DNA from: Pseudomonas asplenii
GTDB lineage: Bacteria; Pseudomonadota; Gammaproteobacteria; Pseudomonadales; Pseudomonadaceae
Direction: 5' to 3'
DNA length: 64,000 nucleotides
Assembly: GCF_001293465.1 (NCBI RefSeq)
Contig: NZ_JSYZ01000007.1
Span: 169,220-233,219, forward strand
Shown here piece after piece: positions 8,653 to 17,100 of the stretch; the first letter of the stretch is position 1, and each line of letters opens with the position of its first letter. Below the pieces are notes generated by a model. It saw only the letters and a program-made list of their open reading frames with translations. It was not told the origin of the DNA and searched no databases. Made by a program: the position numbers and the translations under genes.

Positions 8653-10368
8653 TTAAAGGAAGAAGTCCAGGCGGAAGTAGATCGGCGCCTCGCGCTCGGT
8701 AATCGGGGCCGGCCGTTCCAGGGAATGGGCAAAGGTCACCGTCGCCGCCACGTGCTGGCCGCGGGCGAACAGTTCCAGCGAGTCGCTGGTCATGCGCCCG
8801 TGCTGCTCGGCGTTGTAGCGGTCGCGGCGGATCACGCCCTGGTCATAACCGATACTGGTGCCGTACTCGGCGAAGACCGGACGCATCCAGTCCCAGGTCA
8901 CCGGCCGGCTCCAGCGCAGGTCGTTGCGCCAGTAGCCACCACTGTCCCCTGCCAGGGTCTGGTCCTTGTAGCCGCGAATCGACGACTGGCCGCCCAGGCT
9001 CATGCGCTGCGGGCTGAACAGCACGTCTTCGCTGCGCTGGCCGGTCATCAGGCTGCTGAAACTGAAGGACTCGCCCCACAGCTTGAACGGCTGCAGGTAG
9101 CTGACGGTGGCGGTGTACTTGCGGTAGCGGGCATCGGCCTGACCCGGCTTGGGGTCGTGGTTGGCCTGGGCGTCAAAGGCACCGATGCCGTTCTGCATGC
9201 CCAGGTCGACGTTGACGAACGCGCCGCCGATGCGCCGGCCATGGTTGATGCCGAACTGCGCTTCGCTGATGCGGTTGCTGCTGACCGCCAGCTTGCTGTC
9301 TTCGATGAAGTTGTTGGTGCGCAGGTAGGACACGCCGGTGTTGAGCGAGGTCTTGCTCATCGCATCGCGGTAGATCACCCGTTCCAGCTTCAACTGGTGG
9401 TTCTGGCTGTCGCCGGTCTGCTTGAAGTCGAAGCCGCTGGCCTTGGCCAGGGAACGGTATTCGCTTTCGCTGTAGGTGTAGCTGAGGTTCCACCAGCCGA
9501 ACGGCAGGTTGTAATAGAACATTGCGTTGCGCGAGGTCTTCTGGTGATCGCTGATGGCATCGTGGCCGGCACGCAGCGACAACTGGTCGGCCAGGCCAAG
9601 CGGGTTATCCCAATCTAGGCTGGTGCCCCACTGCTGCTCGCCGGTGCTGCGCTGGCCATCATTGTGGCGCGACAGGCCGACCCGCCAGGGTTTCTGCGGG
9701 TTGTTCCTGACCAGTACCTCGCTGCCGCCCACTTCCCTGCCCGGAGCCAACTCCATCTGGGCCTGGTTCGACGGCAGGCGGTTCAACTGGTCGACCATCT
9801 GCTCGATTTCCCGCAGGTTGAGCAGGTCGCCCTGCCGGCCGGGAAAACTCATCTTCAACTCGCGCTCGGAAATGCCGCTGCCCTCGGCGCCCTTGAGCCC
9901 TTCGAGCTTGCCTTCGACCACCAGCACTTTGAGGTTGCCGCTGGACAGGTCCTGCTGTGGCAGGTAGGCGCGACTGGTGACCAACCCCTTCTCTATATAG
10001 AGGTCGGTGATGACCTTGAGCAGTTCGTTGAGTTGCGGCACGCCCAGGCACTGGCCGATGTAGGGCTTGAGCAGACGCTCGCGCTCACCGCTGGAGAGCG
10101 AGTCCGCGCCCTGCAGGTCGATGGTCTTGATCGGGAAGCAGCGGCTGTCCACCGGTGCCTGGGGTGCCACGGGGGTGGCACTCTTGCCAGGCAGGTCCTT
10201 GAGTTCTTCGAGACGGCGGCGCTGTTCTTCGAGGAGGCGATCCTGACGATCGCGGATCAGGTCAGTGATACCGGGGATATTATCAAGAGAAGCGGCTTGA
10301 GCGGTATTCAGAGCGGAAACACACAGCAACGCAACGCAAATCCTCGTCCCGAAGGCGAGTGGAGACAT
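8653..10368 (-). CDS. cdiB: CdiB/ShlB-family TPS outer-membrane transporter
   Basis: A 571-aa outer-membrane pore that exports CdiA. The start at 10368 is chosen because it gives a clean signal peptide (MSPLAFGTR... to LNTAQA) and is preceded by GAGGG seven bases upstream; the open frame extends 25 codons further without these. After the signal comes a Gln/Arg/Glu-rich helix (EEQRRRLEELKD, the H1 plug-type helix region), then POTRA domains (about residues 70-220, opening with CFPIKTIDLQGADSL) and a C-terminal beta-barrel of about 350 residues ending in the typical aromatic terminus FRLDFFL. It is the first gene of cdiB-cdiA-cdiI, which is the Burkholderia/Pseudomonas-like order in which the transporter precedes the effector. 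A sigma-70-like promoter lies just upstream. Confidence 0.93.
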   Translation of the reverse strand: MSPLAFGTRICVALLCVSALNTAQAASLDNIPGITDLIRDRQDRLLEEQRRRLEELKDLPGKSATPVAPQAPVDSRCFPIKTIDLQGADSLSSGERERLLKPYIGQCLGVPQLNELLKVITDLYIEKGLVTSRAYLPQQDLSSGNLKVLVVEGKLEGLKGAEGSGISERELKMSFPGRQGDLLNLREIEQMVDQLNRLPSNQAQMELAPGREVGGSEVLVRNNPQKPWRVGLSRHNDGQRSTGEQQWGTSLDWDNPLGLADQLSLRAGHDAISDHQKTSRNAMFYYNLPFGWWNLSYTYSESEYRSLAKASGFDFKQTGDSQNHQLKLERVIYRDAMSKTSLNTGVSYLRTNNFIEDSKLAVSSNRISEAQFGINHGRRIGGAFVNVDLGMQNGIGAFDAQANHDPKPGQADARYRKYTATVSYLQPFKLWGESFSFSSLMTGQRSEDVLFSPQRMSLGGQSSIRGYKDQTLAGDSGGYWRNDLRWSRPVTWDWMRPVFAEYGTSIGYDQGVIRRDRYNAEQHGRMTSDSLELFARGQHVAATVTFAHSLERPAPITEREAPIYFRLDFFL

Positions 10369-10411
10369 GTTCGATCCCTCGAAAAACAACTGGTAGCAAA
10401 ATGGTGGCGCG

Positions 10412-10440
10412 ATGGTAGAGAGACGTATCCTTGACGTCAA
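10412..10440 (-). promoter_or_regulatory. Candidate sigma-70 promoter of cdiBAI
   Basis: Read on the minus strand, TTGACG (10440-10435), a 17-nt spacer and TACCAT (10417-10412) match the -35 and -10 consensus at five and three positions. Transcription would begin near 10405, about 37 nt before the cdiB start. The -35 sits in a TTGACGTCAA palindrome, which could also be an operator. This is a pattern call only. Confidence 0.42.
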
Positions 10441-10485
10441 CAAATGCTACTTTTTATTTCAGCGCCGACACACCCGGGAGGGCCC

Positions 10486-10512
10486 GGCATGCCCCCGGCA
10501 GGAGTGCATGCC
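10486..10512 (-). terminator. Hairpin after the 174-aa gene
   Basis: GGCATGC (10486-10492) and GCATGCC (10506-10512) form a perfect 7-bp stem with a 13-nt loop, between the end of the hypothetical gene (10528) and the cdiB promoter. There is no T tract, so it may be a REP-like element or a Rho-independent terminator of poor quality. Confidence 0.35.
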
Positions 10513-10527
10513 TTGGCAGGGGGCCGG

Positions 10528-11052
10528 TCAGGCCTTGGTATTGACCGTCACGGCAGCGCCGGTGCTGCCGAACTGCTGCAGGTTCTGCAGCACGTTGATG
10601 GCCTTCTTGTAAGCCGGAACCATGTAGTTGGAATACGCGTCCTTTTTCATGGCGCGGTCCTGGATCGTGGTGATCTGGGTCGCGAAGTATTCCAGGGCAT
10701 TGAACTTGTCGTCGGGGTTCTTCTGCACCCCGAACTTGTCGAAATCCTCACCGGCATTGAGCATCAGGCTGGCGGTGAACGTATCGATCAGGCCATTGTC
10801 CTTCAGGAAGGTACTGATTTTTCCCAACTGCGCGGGCGTGACCTGTTCCGGGTTGAAGTCCTTGAACTTGGGCCGCAGCTTGGCGGCCGCCATCTTGCCG
10901 AGATCGAGTGCCAGCGGGTCCTTGCCGACCGTACGCAGCAGTTGCTGGGCCTTCTCGCTCTGGATCTTGTTCTGCTGCGCGGGAGCGCCGTCCTTGACAA
11001 AAATCTTCAGACCCGCCGCCGAGGCCCAGGCCCCTACCGTCCCCATGCTCAT
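10528..11052 (-). CDS. Conserved hypothetical protein, 174 aa
   Basis: I do not recognise this protein. It is 174 residues, mostly helical in appearance, rich in Lys, Gln and Ala, with no signal peptide and no membrane segment after the short hydrophobic start (MSMGTVGAWASAAGLKIFV). Notable stretches are NKIQSEKAQQLLRTVGKDP, the aromatic DKFNALEYFATQ and a Gly/Thr-rich C-terminus (STGAAVTVNTKA). The start at 11052 has a good ribosome site, GGGAG seven bases upstream. A 23-codon micro-ORF overlaps the start by 4 nt, suggesting coupled translation. It is on the same strand as cdiBAI, 159 nt upstream of cdiB, but the hairpin and promoter in the gap argue that it is a separate unit. The N-terminus and small size would suit a secreted effector-like or structural protein, but nothing shows this. 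Confidence 0.75.
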   Translation of the reverse strand: MSMGTVGAWASAAGLKIFVKDGAPAQQNKIQSEKAQQLLRTVGKDPLALDLGKMAAAKLRPKFKDFNPEQVTPAQLGKISTFLKDNGLIDTFTASLMLNAGEDFDKFGVQKNPDDKFNALEYFATQITTIQDRAMKKDAYSNYMVPAYKKAINVLQNLQQFGSTGAAVTVNTKA

Positions 11053-11120
11053 GGTCGGACTCCCTGGCTCAGGTGAGTGAAAATCTGCTGCTGCGGTTGA
11101 CGTGCTGGTGAGGCAGTCAT
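11049..11120 (-). CDS. Possible 23-aa leader ORF overlapping the 174-aa gene
   Basis: ATG at 11120-11118 opens a 23-codon frame (MTASPARQPQQQIF...) that ends in TGA at 11051-11049, sharing ATGA with the start of the next gene. CAGGGA stands about nine bases before the ATG. It could be a leader peptide for translational coupling or a chance frame; nothing else supports it. Confidence 0.35.
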   Translation of the reverse strand: MTASPARQPQQQIFTHLSQGVRP

Positions 11121-11359
11121 AGGAAACGTCCCTGATTTAGGTGTGAAAAGCGAAATTCTAGTCAATGTTCCAATCAGGATACAATCTATCTACATTCCAT
11201 TACATAAAGATGGCGCCTGCTCCCACCGGGTGAAAGCCGGTGCCAGAACCCCACAATCCTGCACGATCGTACCTAAAGACCCTCCAGACCAGGCCGATAA
11301 CCTCTCGCAGCCCTGAAAAGCTGACGAATAATAAAAGCCGCTCTGCAAGGACAGGTCCC
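11121..11359. other. Divergent intergenic region
   Basis: Between the 174-aa gene (minus) and the chemoreceptor (plus). On the minus strand ATTGTAT, an 18-nt spacer and TAGAAT (11184-11155) form a possible promoter for the hypothetical gene. A short REP-like hairpin CACCGG / CCGGTG lies at 11224-11242. On the plus strand the chemoreceptor ribosome site AAGGACAGG precedes 11360. No further gene is seen. Confidence 0.4.
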
Positions 11360-13354
11360 ATGCCCACGTTCCGTACGATCCAAGCCCGCTATACGCTGTT
11401 TCTGGTCCTGTTTGTCCTGCTGCTGTTCGTCCTGACCGTGGTCGGCATCGGACAACTGGTCGCACCCAAGCTGCGCCACACCGAAGAGCAGGTGGCACTC
11501 AATCGCATTGCCGAAGTGGCGGAGCAGATCCAGGGCGAACTGAACAAGGTCCAGGCCCAGCAACGCAGCATCACCCAGACCATTCCCCTGCTCGACAGCG
11601 ACGCCATCGACAAGGTCCTGCCCGGCCTGGTGGACCAGTACGGGGAGCTCAAGGTGTTCGGCGGCGGCATCTGGCCCCTGCCCGGCCAGCGCACGCCGGG
11701 GCAGAACAAGCACAGTACCTTCTGGCACCGCGATGCCAACGGCCAACTGAAGGTCAATACTTTCTGGAACAGTGCCGAGGCCCCCAACTACTACGACCAG
11801 CCCTGGTACAAGGGCGGCATGGCCACGCCACGCGGCCAGTGCGCCTGGGCGGCGGCCTACAAGGATGACGCCAGCCAGGAACCGCGCACCAACTGCGCCA
11901 TGGCGATCCAGCGCAACGGCGCGCCCTACGGCGTATCGACCATCGACGTGACCCTGGGCTTCTTCAACGACCTGGTGGCCCGCAAGGAGAAAGACCTGGG
12001 CGCCGAGATGCTGATCGTCGAGGCCGACGGCAAGATCATCAGCAACAGCACCCACATCAGCAGCCCGGTGGTGCTCAAGAACATCAACGACCTGGCCGGC
12101 AACTCGCCCTTCGCCGCCCAGATCAAGGCCGCCCTGCAGGAACGCGACAATGGCCGGCGGCGAGTGGAGTTCGATAACGCCGGTGTCGCCAGCACCTTCT
12201 TCATGCGCCCCATCGAAGGTTCGCCGTGGTTCCTCGCCACCGCCCTGCCGACCCAGTCGATCACCGCCCAGCGCGACGACGTGCTCAAGACCCTGAGCCT
12301 GCTGCAGGTGCCGATGATCGTGCTGCTGGTGCTGCTGCAGATCTACGCCATCCGCAAGCTGGTGCAGCGCATGCGCGTGCTCAAGGGCAATATCGATGCG
12401 CTGTCCAGTGGCGATGCCGACCTGACCCGGCGCATCGTCATTCGCGCCGAGGACGAACTGGGCGCCATCGGCCATTCGGTCAACCGTTTCATCGTCTACC
12501 TGCAGAACATGATCGGCGAAGTCACCCAGGCCACCGGCGACATGTCCAGCAGCCTGGAAAAACTCCAGCAGACGTCGGCGCAGACCAACCAGATTCTCGC
12601 TCGCCACGCCTCGGAGACCGACCAGACGGTGACCGCCATCACCGAGATGAGCAGCACCGCCGAAACCGTGGCGCACAACGCCGCCGAAACCGCCGCCTTC
12701 ACCCGCCGCGCCAACGAAGACGCCGACCGTTCGCGGGTGGTGGTGGGCGAAGCCTCCAGCAGCGTGATCGCGCTGATCGACGAAGTCTCCAGTGCCACCC
12801 AGAAGGTCGGGAGCATGCAGGAGGATGCCCAGCGCATCACCGAGATTCTCGGGGTGATCGGCGCCATTGCCGGGCAGACCAACCTGCTCGCCCTGAACGC
12901 CGCCATCGAGGCCGCCCGGGCCGGCGAGCAGGGTCGCGGTTTCGCCGTGGTCGCCGACGAAGTCCGTGCCCTCGCCGCCCGGACCCAGGCCAGTACTTCG
13001 GAAATCAACGAAATGCTGACCCGCCTGACCCAGGGCGTCAGCTCCTCGGTCAGCGCCATGGAAAACACCCAGGCCAGTTGCCAGTCGGCCGCCGACGCCA
13101 CCGCCCGGGTCAACGCCGGGCTGGACGAAATGGCCGGCTCGGTCAGCCACATCAACAGCCTGAGCACGCAGATCGCCACGGCCGCCGAGCAGCAGAGCGC
13201 GGTGACCGAGGAGATCAACCGCAGCATGGTGCAGATCCGGCACATGGTCGAGGAACTGGTGCACAGCGGCCAGGCCACCGACGCCAACACCCGCAGCCTG
13301 CTGGAGGCCAACAACCGCGTCAGCGCGCTGATGGGACGCTTCAAGGTCCGCTGA
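11360..13354 (+). CDS. Methyl-accepting chemotaxis protein with dCache sensor
   Basis: A 664-aa inner-membrane chemoreceptor. The start at 11360 follows AAGGACAGG and puts the first membrane helix (about residues 9-32, [19 protein letters not shown]) at the N-terminus; the open frame begins 40 codons earlier without support. A periplasmic sensor of about 245 residues follows and looks like a double Cache domain (block [20 protein letters not shown]). A second membrane helix (about 280-302) leads to a HAMP segment and the cytoplasmic signalling domain, whose hairpin tip reads [20 protein letters not shown]. There is no CheR-tethering pentapeptide at the C-terminus (MGRFKVR). The sensor lacks the aromatic/Arg amino-acid motif known from PctA-type receptors, so its ligand is unknown. 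It has its own hairpin terminator and no linked che genes. Confidence 0.92.
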   Translation: MPTFRTIQARYTLFLVLFVLLLFVLTVVGIGQLVAPKLRHTEEQVALNRIAEVAEQIQGELNKVQAQQRSITQTIPLLDSDAIDKVLPGLVDQYGELKVFGGGIWPLPGQRTPGQNKHSTFWHRDANGQLKVNTFWNSAEAPNYYDQPWYKGGMATPRGQCAWAAAYKDDASQEPRTNCAMAIQRNGAPYGVSTIDVTLGFFNDLVARKEKDLGAEMLIVEADGKIISNSTHISSPVVLKNINDLAGNSPFAAQIKAALQERDNGRRRVEFDNAGVASTFFMRPIEGSPWFLATALPTQSITAQRDDVLKTLSLLQVPMIVLLVLLQIYAIRKLVQRMRVLKGNIDALSSGDADLTRRIVIRAEDELGAIGHSVNRFIVYLQNMIGEVTQATGDMSSSLEKLQQTSAQTNQILARHASETDQTVTAITEMSSTAETVAHNAAETAAFTRRANEDADRSRVVVGEASSSVIALIDEVSSATQKVGSMQEDAQRITEILGVIGAIAGQTNLLALNAAIEAARAGEQGRGFAVVADEVRALAARTQASTSEINEMLTRLTQGVSSSVSAMENTQASCQSAADATARVNAGLDEMAGSVSHINSLSTQIATAAEQQSAVTEEINRSMVQIRHMVEELVHSGQATDANTRSLLEANNRVSALMGRFKVR

Positions 13355-13365
13355 CCCGCCACAAC

Positions 13366-13400
13366 GCAGTACCCCGCGACCGTTCGGCGTGGGGTACTGC
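13366..13400 (+). terminator. Hairpin after the chemoreceptor gene
   Basis: GCAGTACCCC (13366-13375) and GGGGTACTGC (13391-13400) form a perfect 10-bp stem 11 nt after the stop codon. There is no T run after it. Confidence 0.5.
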
Positions 13401-13493
13401 AACACTCATCGACTGCCCGGGTGCAATGCTGGCTCATCGCCTATGCTCACTGCTGCTTCTTCCCTTTAAACAAGGAATGCAGTAGGAGCTAAC

Positions 13494-13958
13494 ATGGAAC
13501 AGCCCTCTTTCCAGACCTATGCCAAAAGCCTGAGCAACGAGATCCATATAGAAGCCGATATTGCCGTGGTCTACGCCTACGTGACCCAGCCGGATCGCTG
13601 GCACGAATGGCACCCGACCTCCGTCAGCGCCGAAACCGGCATGCACGGTCCCGTGCCCAGGGATCATCGCTTCACCGAGGTCATCGACCTGCTCGGGTTG
13701 CGCGTCGACATGAACTACCGTGTTGTCGTGGCCGACCCGCCCCACACCTTCAAGACCGCCTTCACCTCCTCCGTCGTCGACGGCTGCATCTATTACGAAC
13801 TCCAGCGTCAGGGCCGCGGCACCCACTTCTGCCGAACCCTGCAGTACATCACCGAACTCAACCTCAACGGCCTGCAAGGCCGCATGCACGAACTGTCGAC
13901 CCGGGCACTGAACAACCTCAAGTACGTCCTGGAAACCTCGCGCCATACCCTTGCCTGA
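13494..13958 (+). CDS. SRPBCC (START/Bet v1-like) family protein
   Basis: A 154-aa soluble cytoplasmic protein of the polyketide cyclase / SRPBCC fold, which binds hydrophobic ligands in a helix-grip cavity. The pattern is typical: a first strand (NEIHIEADIAVVYAYVTQPDRWHEWHP), then strands ending in FTEVIDLLG, RVVVADPPHTF, GCIYYELQRQGRGTHFCRTL, and a long C-terminal helix (LQGRMHELSTRALNNLKYVLE). The ribosome site TAGGAG is eight bases before the ATG. It is monocistronic, bounded by hairpins on both sides. The ligand is not predictable from sequence. Confidence 0.85.
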   Translation: MEQPSFQTYAKSLSNEIHIEADIAVVYAYVTQPDRWHEWHPTSVSAETGMHGPVPRDHRFTEVIDLLGLRVDMNYRVVVADPPHTFKTAFTSSVVDGCIYYELQRQGRGTHFCRTLQYITELNLNGLQGRMHELSTRALNNLKYVLETSRHTLA

Positions 13959-13991
13959 CAAATCCGTCATCTTCCCCTCAGGTTGCCGACA

Positions 13992-14025
13992 GCGGCGACG
14001 GCGCATCATCGATGCCCGTCGCCGC
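13992..14025 (+). terminator. Strong hairpin after the SRPBCC gene
   Basis: GCGGCGACGG (13992-14001) and CCGTCGCCGC (14016-14025) pair over 10 bp, and the loop holds a further GCATC / GATGC pairing. No T run follows. Confidence 0.5.
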
Positions 14026-14127
14026 CTCTCCCGCCCGCAAGAATGTTGCTGACTGTTTCAGAACCCCTTGCGATTGGCGTTATCGGCGAAAATGTCGCCC
14101 TCTCACCCAGCCTTCCGGAATCTGCCC

Positions 14128-14574
14128 ATGAAAACCCCACTGCGCATGGTCGCCCTCTCGGCCCTGTTGATCGCCTCCCTGGCCAAGGCCGCCGAACCGC
14201 TGTCCATCGATGTCCATCGCGATGCCAACTGCGGCTGCTGCAAGCAGTGGATCGCCCACCTGCAGGCCAATGGCTTCCAGGTCAACGACCACGTCGAGGC
14301 GGACATGAGCGCGGTCAAGCAACGCCTGGGCGTGGCACCCCGACTGGCCTCCTGTCACACCGCGGTGATCAACGGCAAGTTCGTCGAGGGCCACGTGCCG
14401 GCCGAACAGATCAAGGCCCTGAGCCAGCGCGCCGACCTGCGCGGCATTGCCGTGCCCGGCATGCCCATCGGCTCGCCGGGCATGGAGATGGGGGATCGCC
14501 AGGACGCCTTCCAGGTCATCGGCCTGACCAAGTACGGCACCGACCAGGTGATCGCCGACTACCCGGCGCGCTGA
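14128..14574 (+). CDS. DUF411 family periplasmic metal-related protein
   Basis: A 148-aa exported protein with a signal peptide (MKTPLRMVALSALLIASLAKAAEP). The mature part opens with the DUF411 signature, a thioredoxin-like first strand followed by NCGCCKQW, and continues with HVEADMSAVKQRLGV, LASCHTAVINGKFVEGHVPAEQI and the Met/Gly-rich block GMPIGSPGMEMG. The Cys pair and Met-rich stretch suggest copper or another soft metal as ligand, and DUF411 proteins are often found next to metal-resistance genes; no such genes are next to it here. The start at 14128 is chosen for the signal peptide; the frame opens 20 codons earlier. The next gene is 63 nt downstream and has its own strong ribosome site. 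Confidence 0.88.
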   Translation: MKTPLRMVALSALLIASLAKAAEPLSIDVHRDANCGCCKQWIAHLQANGFQVNDHVEADMSAVKQRLGVAPRLASCHTAVINGKFVEGHVPAEQIKALSQRADLRGIAVPGMPIGSPGMEMGDRQDAFQVIGLTKYGTDQVIADYPAR

Positions 14575-14637
14575 GCGCCTTAATCGGCCGTTAATCGTTT
14601 CTGCGCAGCATCGGGCGGATTCCCCAGGAGGTCGCCC

Positions 14638-15660
14638 ATGCCCACGTCACGCTCCCTTGTCCTTGGCAGCCTGCTGCTCGCCGCCTCGCTGCCGGCCCTG
14701 TCCCACGCCGCCGAAGGCCCGGCCTACGGGCCGCAGCTGCAAGGTTTCGACTATCCCTATCCGCTCGAGCACTTCGCCTTCCAGTCCCAGGGCCAATCCC
14801 TGCAGATGGGCTACATGGATGTGAAACCCAGTGCGCCGGCCAACGGCCAGAGCGTGGTGCTGATGCACGGCAAGAACTTCTGCGGCGCCACCTGGGACAA
14901 CTCGATCAAGGCCCTGAGCGCAGCCGGCTACCGGGTCATCGCGCCGGACCAGATCGGTTTCTGCACCTCCAGCAAACCCGCCCACTACCAGTACAGCTTC
15001 CAGCAACTGGCGGCCAATACCCATGCCCTGCTGGAGAGCCTCGGCATCCACAAGGCCGTGCTGCTCGGCCACTCCACCGGCGGCATGCTCGCCACCCGCT
15101 ACGCCCTGCTCTACCCGCAGCAGGTCGAGCGCCTGGCACTGGTCAACCCGATCGGCCTGGAGGACTGGAAAGCCCTCGGCGTGCCGTACCGCACCGTCGA
15201 CCAGTGGAACGAGCGCGAGCTGAAACTCAGCGCCGAGGGCATTCGCAACTACGAGCGCAACACTTACTACGCCGGGCGCTGGAAGCCCGAGTTCGAGCGC
15301 TGGGTCGACATGCTCGCCGGGCTGAACAAGGGCCCGGGGCACGTCGCGGTGGCCTGGAACTCGGCGCTGATCTACGACATGATCTTCACCCAGCCGGTGT
15401 ACTACGAATTCAAGGATCTCAAGGTGCCCACACTGCTGCTGATCGGCACCGCCGACACCACGGCGATCGGCAGCGATATCGCACCGCCCGAGGTCAAGGC
15501 GCGCCTGGGCCGCTACGACGTGCTCGGCAAGCAGGTGGCCAGGCTGATCCCGCACTCGACACTGGTGGAATTCCCCGGCCTGGGCCACGCCCCGCAGATG
15601 GAGGAACCCGACCGGTTCCACAAGACCCTGCTCGGCTGGCTGGCCGCACGACAATCATGA
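14638..15660 (+). CDS. Exported alpha/beta hydrolase
   Basis: A 340-aa alpha/beta-hydrolase with a signal peptide (to SHAAEGP, about residue 25). Oxyanion-hole region VVLMHGKNFCG (about 74-84), nucleophile elbow GHSTGG with Ser146, a probable acid in GTADTTAIGSD, and catalytic His in FPGLGHAPQ near residue 323. A cap region containing NERELKLSAEGIRNYERNTYY is typical of the haloperoxidase/epoxide-hydrolase-like branch. AGGAGG (14626-14631) is placed seven bases before the ATG, one of the best ribosome sites in the window. The dehydrogenase gene starts 10 nt after its stop, so the two are probably cotranscribed. The substrate is unknown; the signal peptide points to periplasmic or external esters. 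Confidence 0.9.
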   Translation: MPTSRSLVLGSLLLAASLPALSHAAEGPAYGPQLQGFDYPYPLEHFAFQSQGQSLQMGYMDVKPSAPANGQSVVLMHGKNFCGATWDNSIKALSAAGYRVIAPDQIGFCTSSKPAHYQYSFQQLAANTHALLESLGIHKAVLLGHSTGGMLATRYALLYPQQVERLALVNPIGLEDWKALGVPYRTVDQWNERELKLSAEGIRNYERNTYYAGRWKPEFERWVDMLAGLNKGPGHVAVAWNSALIYDMIFTQPVYYEFKDLKVPTLLLIGTADTTAIGSDIAPPEVKARLGRYDVLGKQVARLIPHSTLVEFPGLGHAPQMEEPDRFHKTLLGWLAARQS

Positions 15661-15670
15661 GGAGCACCCG

Positions 15671-16624
15671 ATGACGTTGCAGATTGCGGTAATCGATGAC
15701 TGGCAGGGCGTGGCCGGCGAGGTGGTGGACTGGTCGCTGCTGGACGGCATCGGCCAGGTCAGCTTCCTGCATGACTACCCCGCCGCCACCGAGGTCATGG
15801 CCGAGCGCCTGGCCGGCTATGACGTGATCTGCGTGATGCGCGAACGCAGCACCTTCGACGAAGCCCTGCTGCGCCGGTTGCCGCGCCTCAAGCTGCTGGT
15901 GACCGGCGGCATGCGCAATGCCGCCCTCGATATCCAGGCGGCCAGCGCCCTGGGCATCCAGGTCTGCGGTACCGAGAGCTACAAGCATGCGGCGCCGGAA
16001 CTGACCTGGGCACTGGCCATGGCCCTGAGCCGCAACCTGGTCCGGGAAGCCAACTCCCTGCGCGCCGGCGACTGGCAGGTGGGGCTGGGCAACGACCTCT
16101 ACGGCAAGACCCTGGGCATCCTCGGCCTGGGCAGCATTGGCCAGAAGATCGCCCGCTACGGCCAGGCCTTCGGCATGCGGGTGATCGCCTGGAGCCAGAA
16201 CCTCACCGCCGAACGTGCCGCCGAAGCGGGCGTGGAATACGTCAGCAAGCAGGCGCTGTTCGAGCAGGCCGACCTGCTGTCGGTGCATCTGGTGCTCAGT
16301 GATCGCTCCCGCGGCCTGGTGGATGCCCAGGCATTGGGCTGGATGAAGCCGTCCGCCTACCTGGTCAACACCGCCCGTGGCCCGATCGTCGACGAGGCGG
16401 CGCTGATCAGTGCCCTGCAGCAGGGCCGGCTCGCCGGCGCAGCGCTCGACGTATTCGAACAGGAACCGCTGCCGGCCGGCCACCCGTTCCGCACCCTGGA
16501 CAACGTCCTGGCCACGCCCCATGTCGGCTACGTCAGCCAGAACAACTACCGGATGTTCTACAGCCAGATGATCGAGGACATCCAGGCCTGGGCCACCGGC
16601 GCACCGATCCGCGTCCTCGGCTGA
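15671..16624 (+). CDS. D-2-hydroxyacid dehydrogenase family protein
   Basis: A 317-aa NAD(P)-dependent oxidoreductase of the D-isomer-specific 2-hydroxyacid dehydrogenase (SerA/GhrA-like) family. It shows the nucleotide-binding glycine motif LGLGSIGQKIA, the Arg-containing block VNTARGPIVDE, the Glu in ALDVFEQEPLP and the catalytic His in ATPHVGYV. It reduces or oxidises 2-oxo/2-hydroxy acids in the cytoplasm; the exact substrate cannot be read from sequence. GAGGAG precedes the ATG by eight bases. It lies 10 nt after the alpha/beta hydrolase gene, which suggests the pair process an ester and its released hydroxy acid, but that is inference. Confidence 0.9.
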   Translation: MTLQIAVIDDWQGVAGEVVDWSLLDGIGQVSFLHDYPAATEVMAERLAGYDVICVMRERSTFDEALLRRLPRLKLLVTGGMRNAALDIQAASALGIQVCGTESYKHAAPELTWALAMALSRNLVREANSLRAGDWQVGLGNDLYGKTLGILGLGSIGQKIARYGQAFGMRVIAWSQNLTAERAAEAGVEYVSKQALFEQADLLSVHLVLSDRSRGLVDAQALGWMKPSAYLVNTARGPIVDEAALISALQQGRLAGAALDVFEQEPLPAGHPFRTLDNVLATPHVGYVSQNNYRMFYSQMIEDIQAWATGAPIRVLG

Positions 16625-16641
16625 CGCCCCGAAACCGGCCA

Positions 16642-16662
16642 CGCCCGTGCCTTGTACGGGCG
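16642..16662 (+). terminator. Hairpin after the dehydrogenase gene
   Basis: CGCCCGT (16642-16648) pairs with ACGGGCG (16656-16662) over 7 bp with a 7-nt loop. Only a weak pyrimidine tract (CGCCCCCTTCT) follows. Confidence 0.4.
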
Positions 16663-17100
16663 CGGTCGGCGCCCCCTTCTCGCCCATCCGCCCCTCGCCC
16701 CGCGCCAATCGGGTGCAGACCTCCCTACCCGCTTGTTCCCGAAAGTTGTCGTGAACCACGCGCCTTATATCCAGTAGGAAACTTTTTGAAATTTGTCGTC
16801 TAAATACCGCCCCACCAGTCGGCAACATCTCTCCTACACTGTGTTTCTGGGCCTACTGACCAGCCGGTCATTTCCTCGGAAAAAAAATCGAACCTTCTGA
16901 ACCGGTCGTCAGTCAGGTTAAAGGTAAGGCGCCTGATCCGGGTGGAACAGGCACAGGCGCCACCCCACTCTTTTTCTTGCTCAGGTGCGTCGAGCGGCCT
17001 CGTGCCCCAACCACCCGAGCGGGCGTGTCCGACAAAAGGAAGCGGTTTGGGCACGCTGCGTGAAAGCCATGGATCAGATCGGATAAAACGGGAGAGGCAC
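16663..17100 (+). promoter_or_regulatory. Long upstream region of the glgA operon
   Basis: About 440 nt without a gene. GGAAACTT (16777-16784) followed by TCTAAA (16799-16804) resembles an AlgU/sigma-E-type promoter (GAACTT, 16-17 nt, TCnnA) with one inserted base. If used, the glgA leader would be near 290 nt. Inside it, GGCGCCTG (16928-16935) pairs with CAGGCGCC (16954-16961), and a competing stem GGGTGG (16940-16945) / CCACCC (16960-16965) stands four bases before a CTCTTTTTCTT tract. The two stems share bases, so an attenuator-like switch is possible. Everything here is pattern-based. Confidence 0.33.

Noticed and set aside
2239..9618. Very long plus-strand open frames (1659 and 785 aa) across the cdiBA region
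   Set aside because: They are antisense to cdiA and cdiB, have the Arg/Gly/Ala-rich low-complexity look of GC-rich shadow frames, and show no domain; the minus-strand proteins have clear family motifs.
11273..13405. 710-aa minus-strand frame opposite the chemoreceptor
   Set aside because: Gly/Ala/Val-rich shadow; the plus strand encodes an intact MCP with a good ribosome site.
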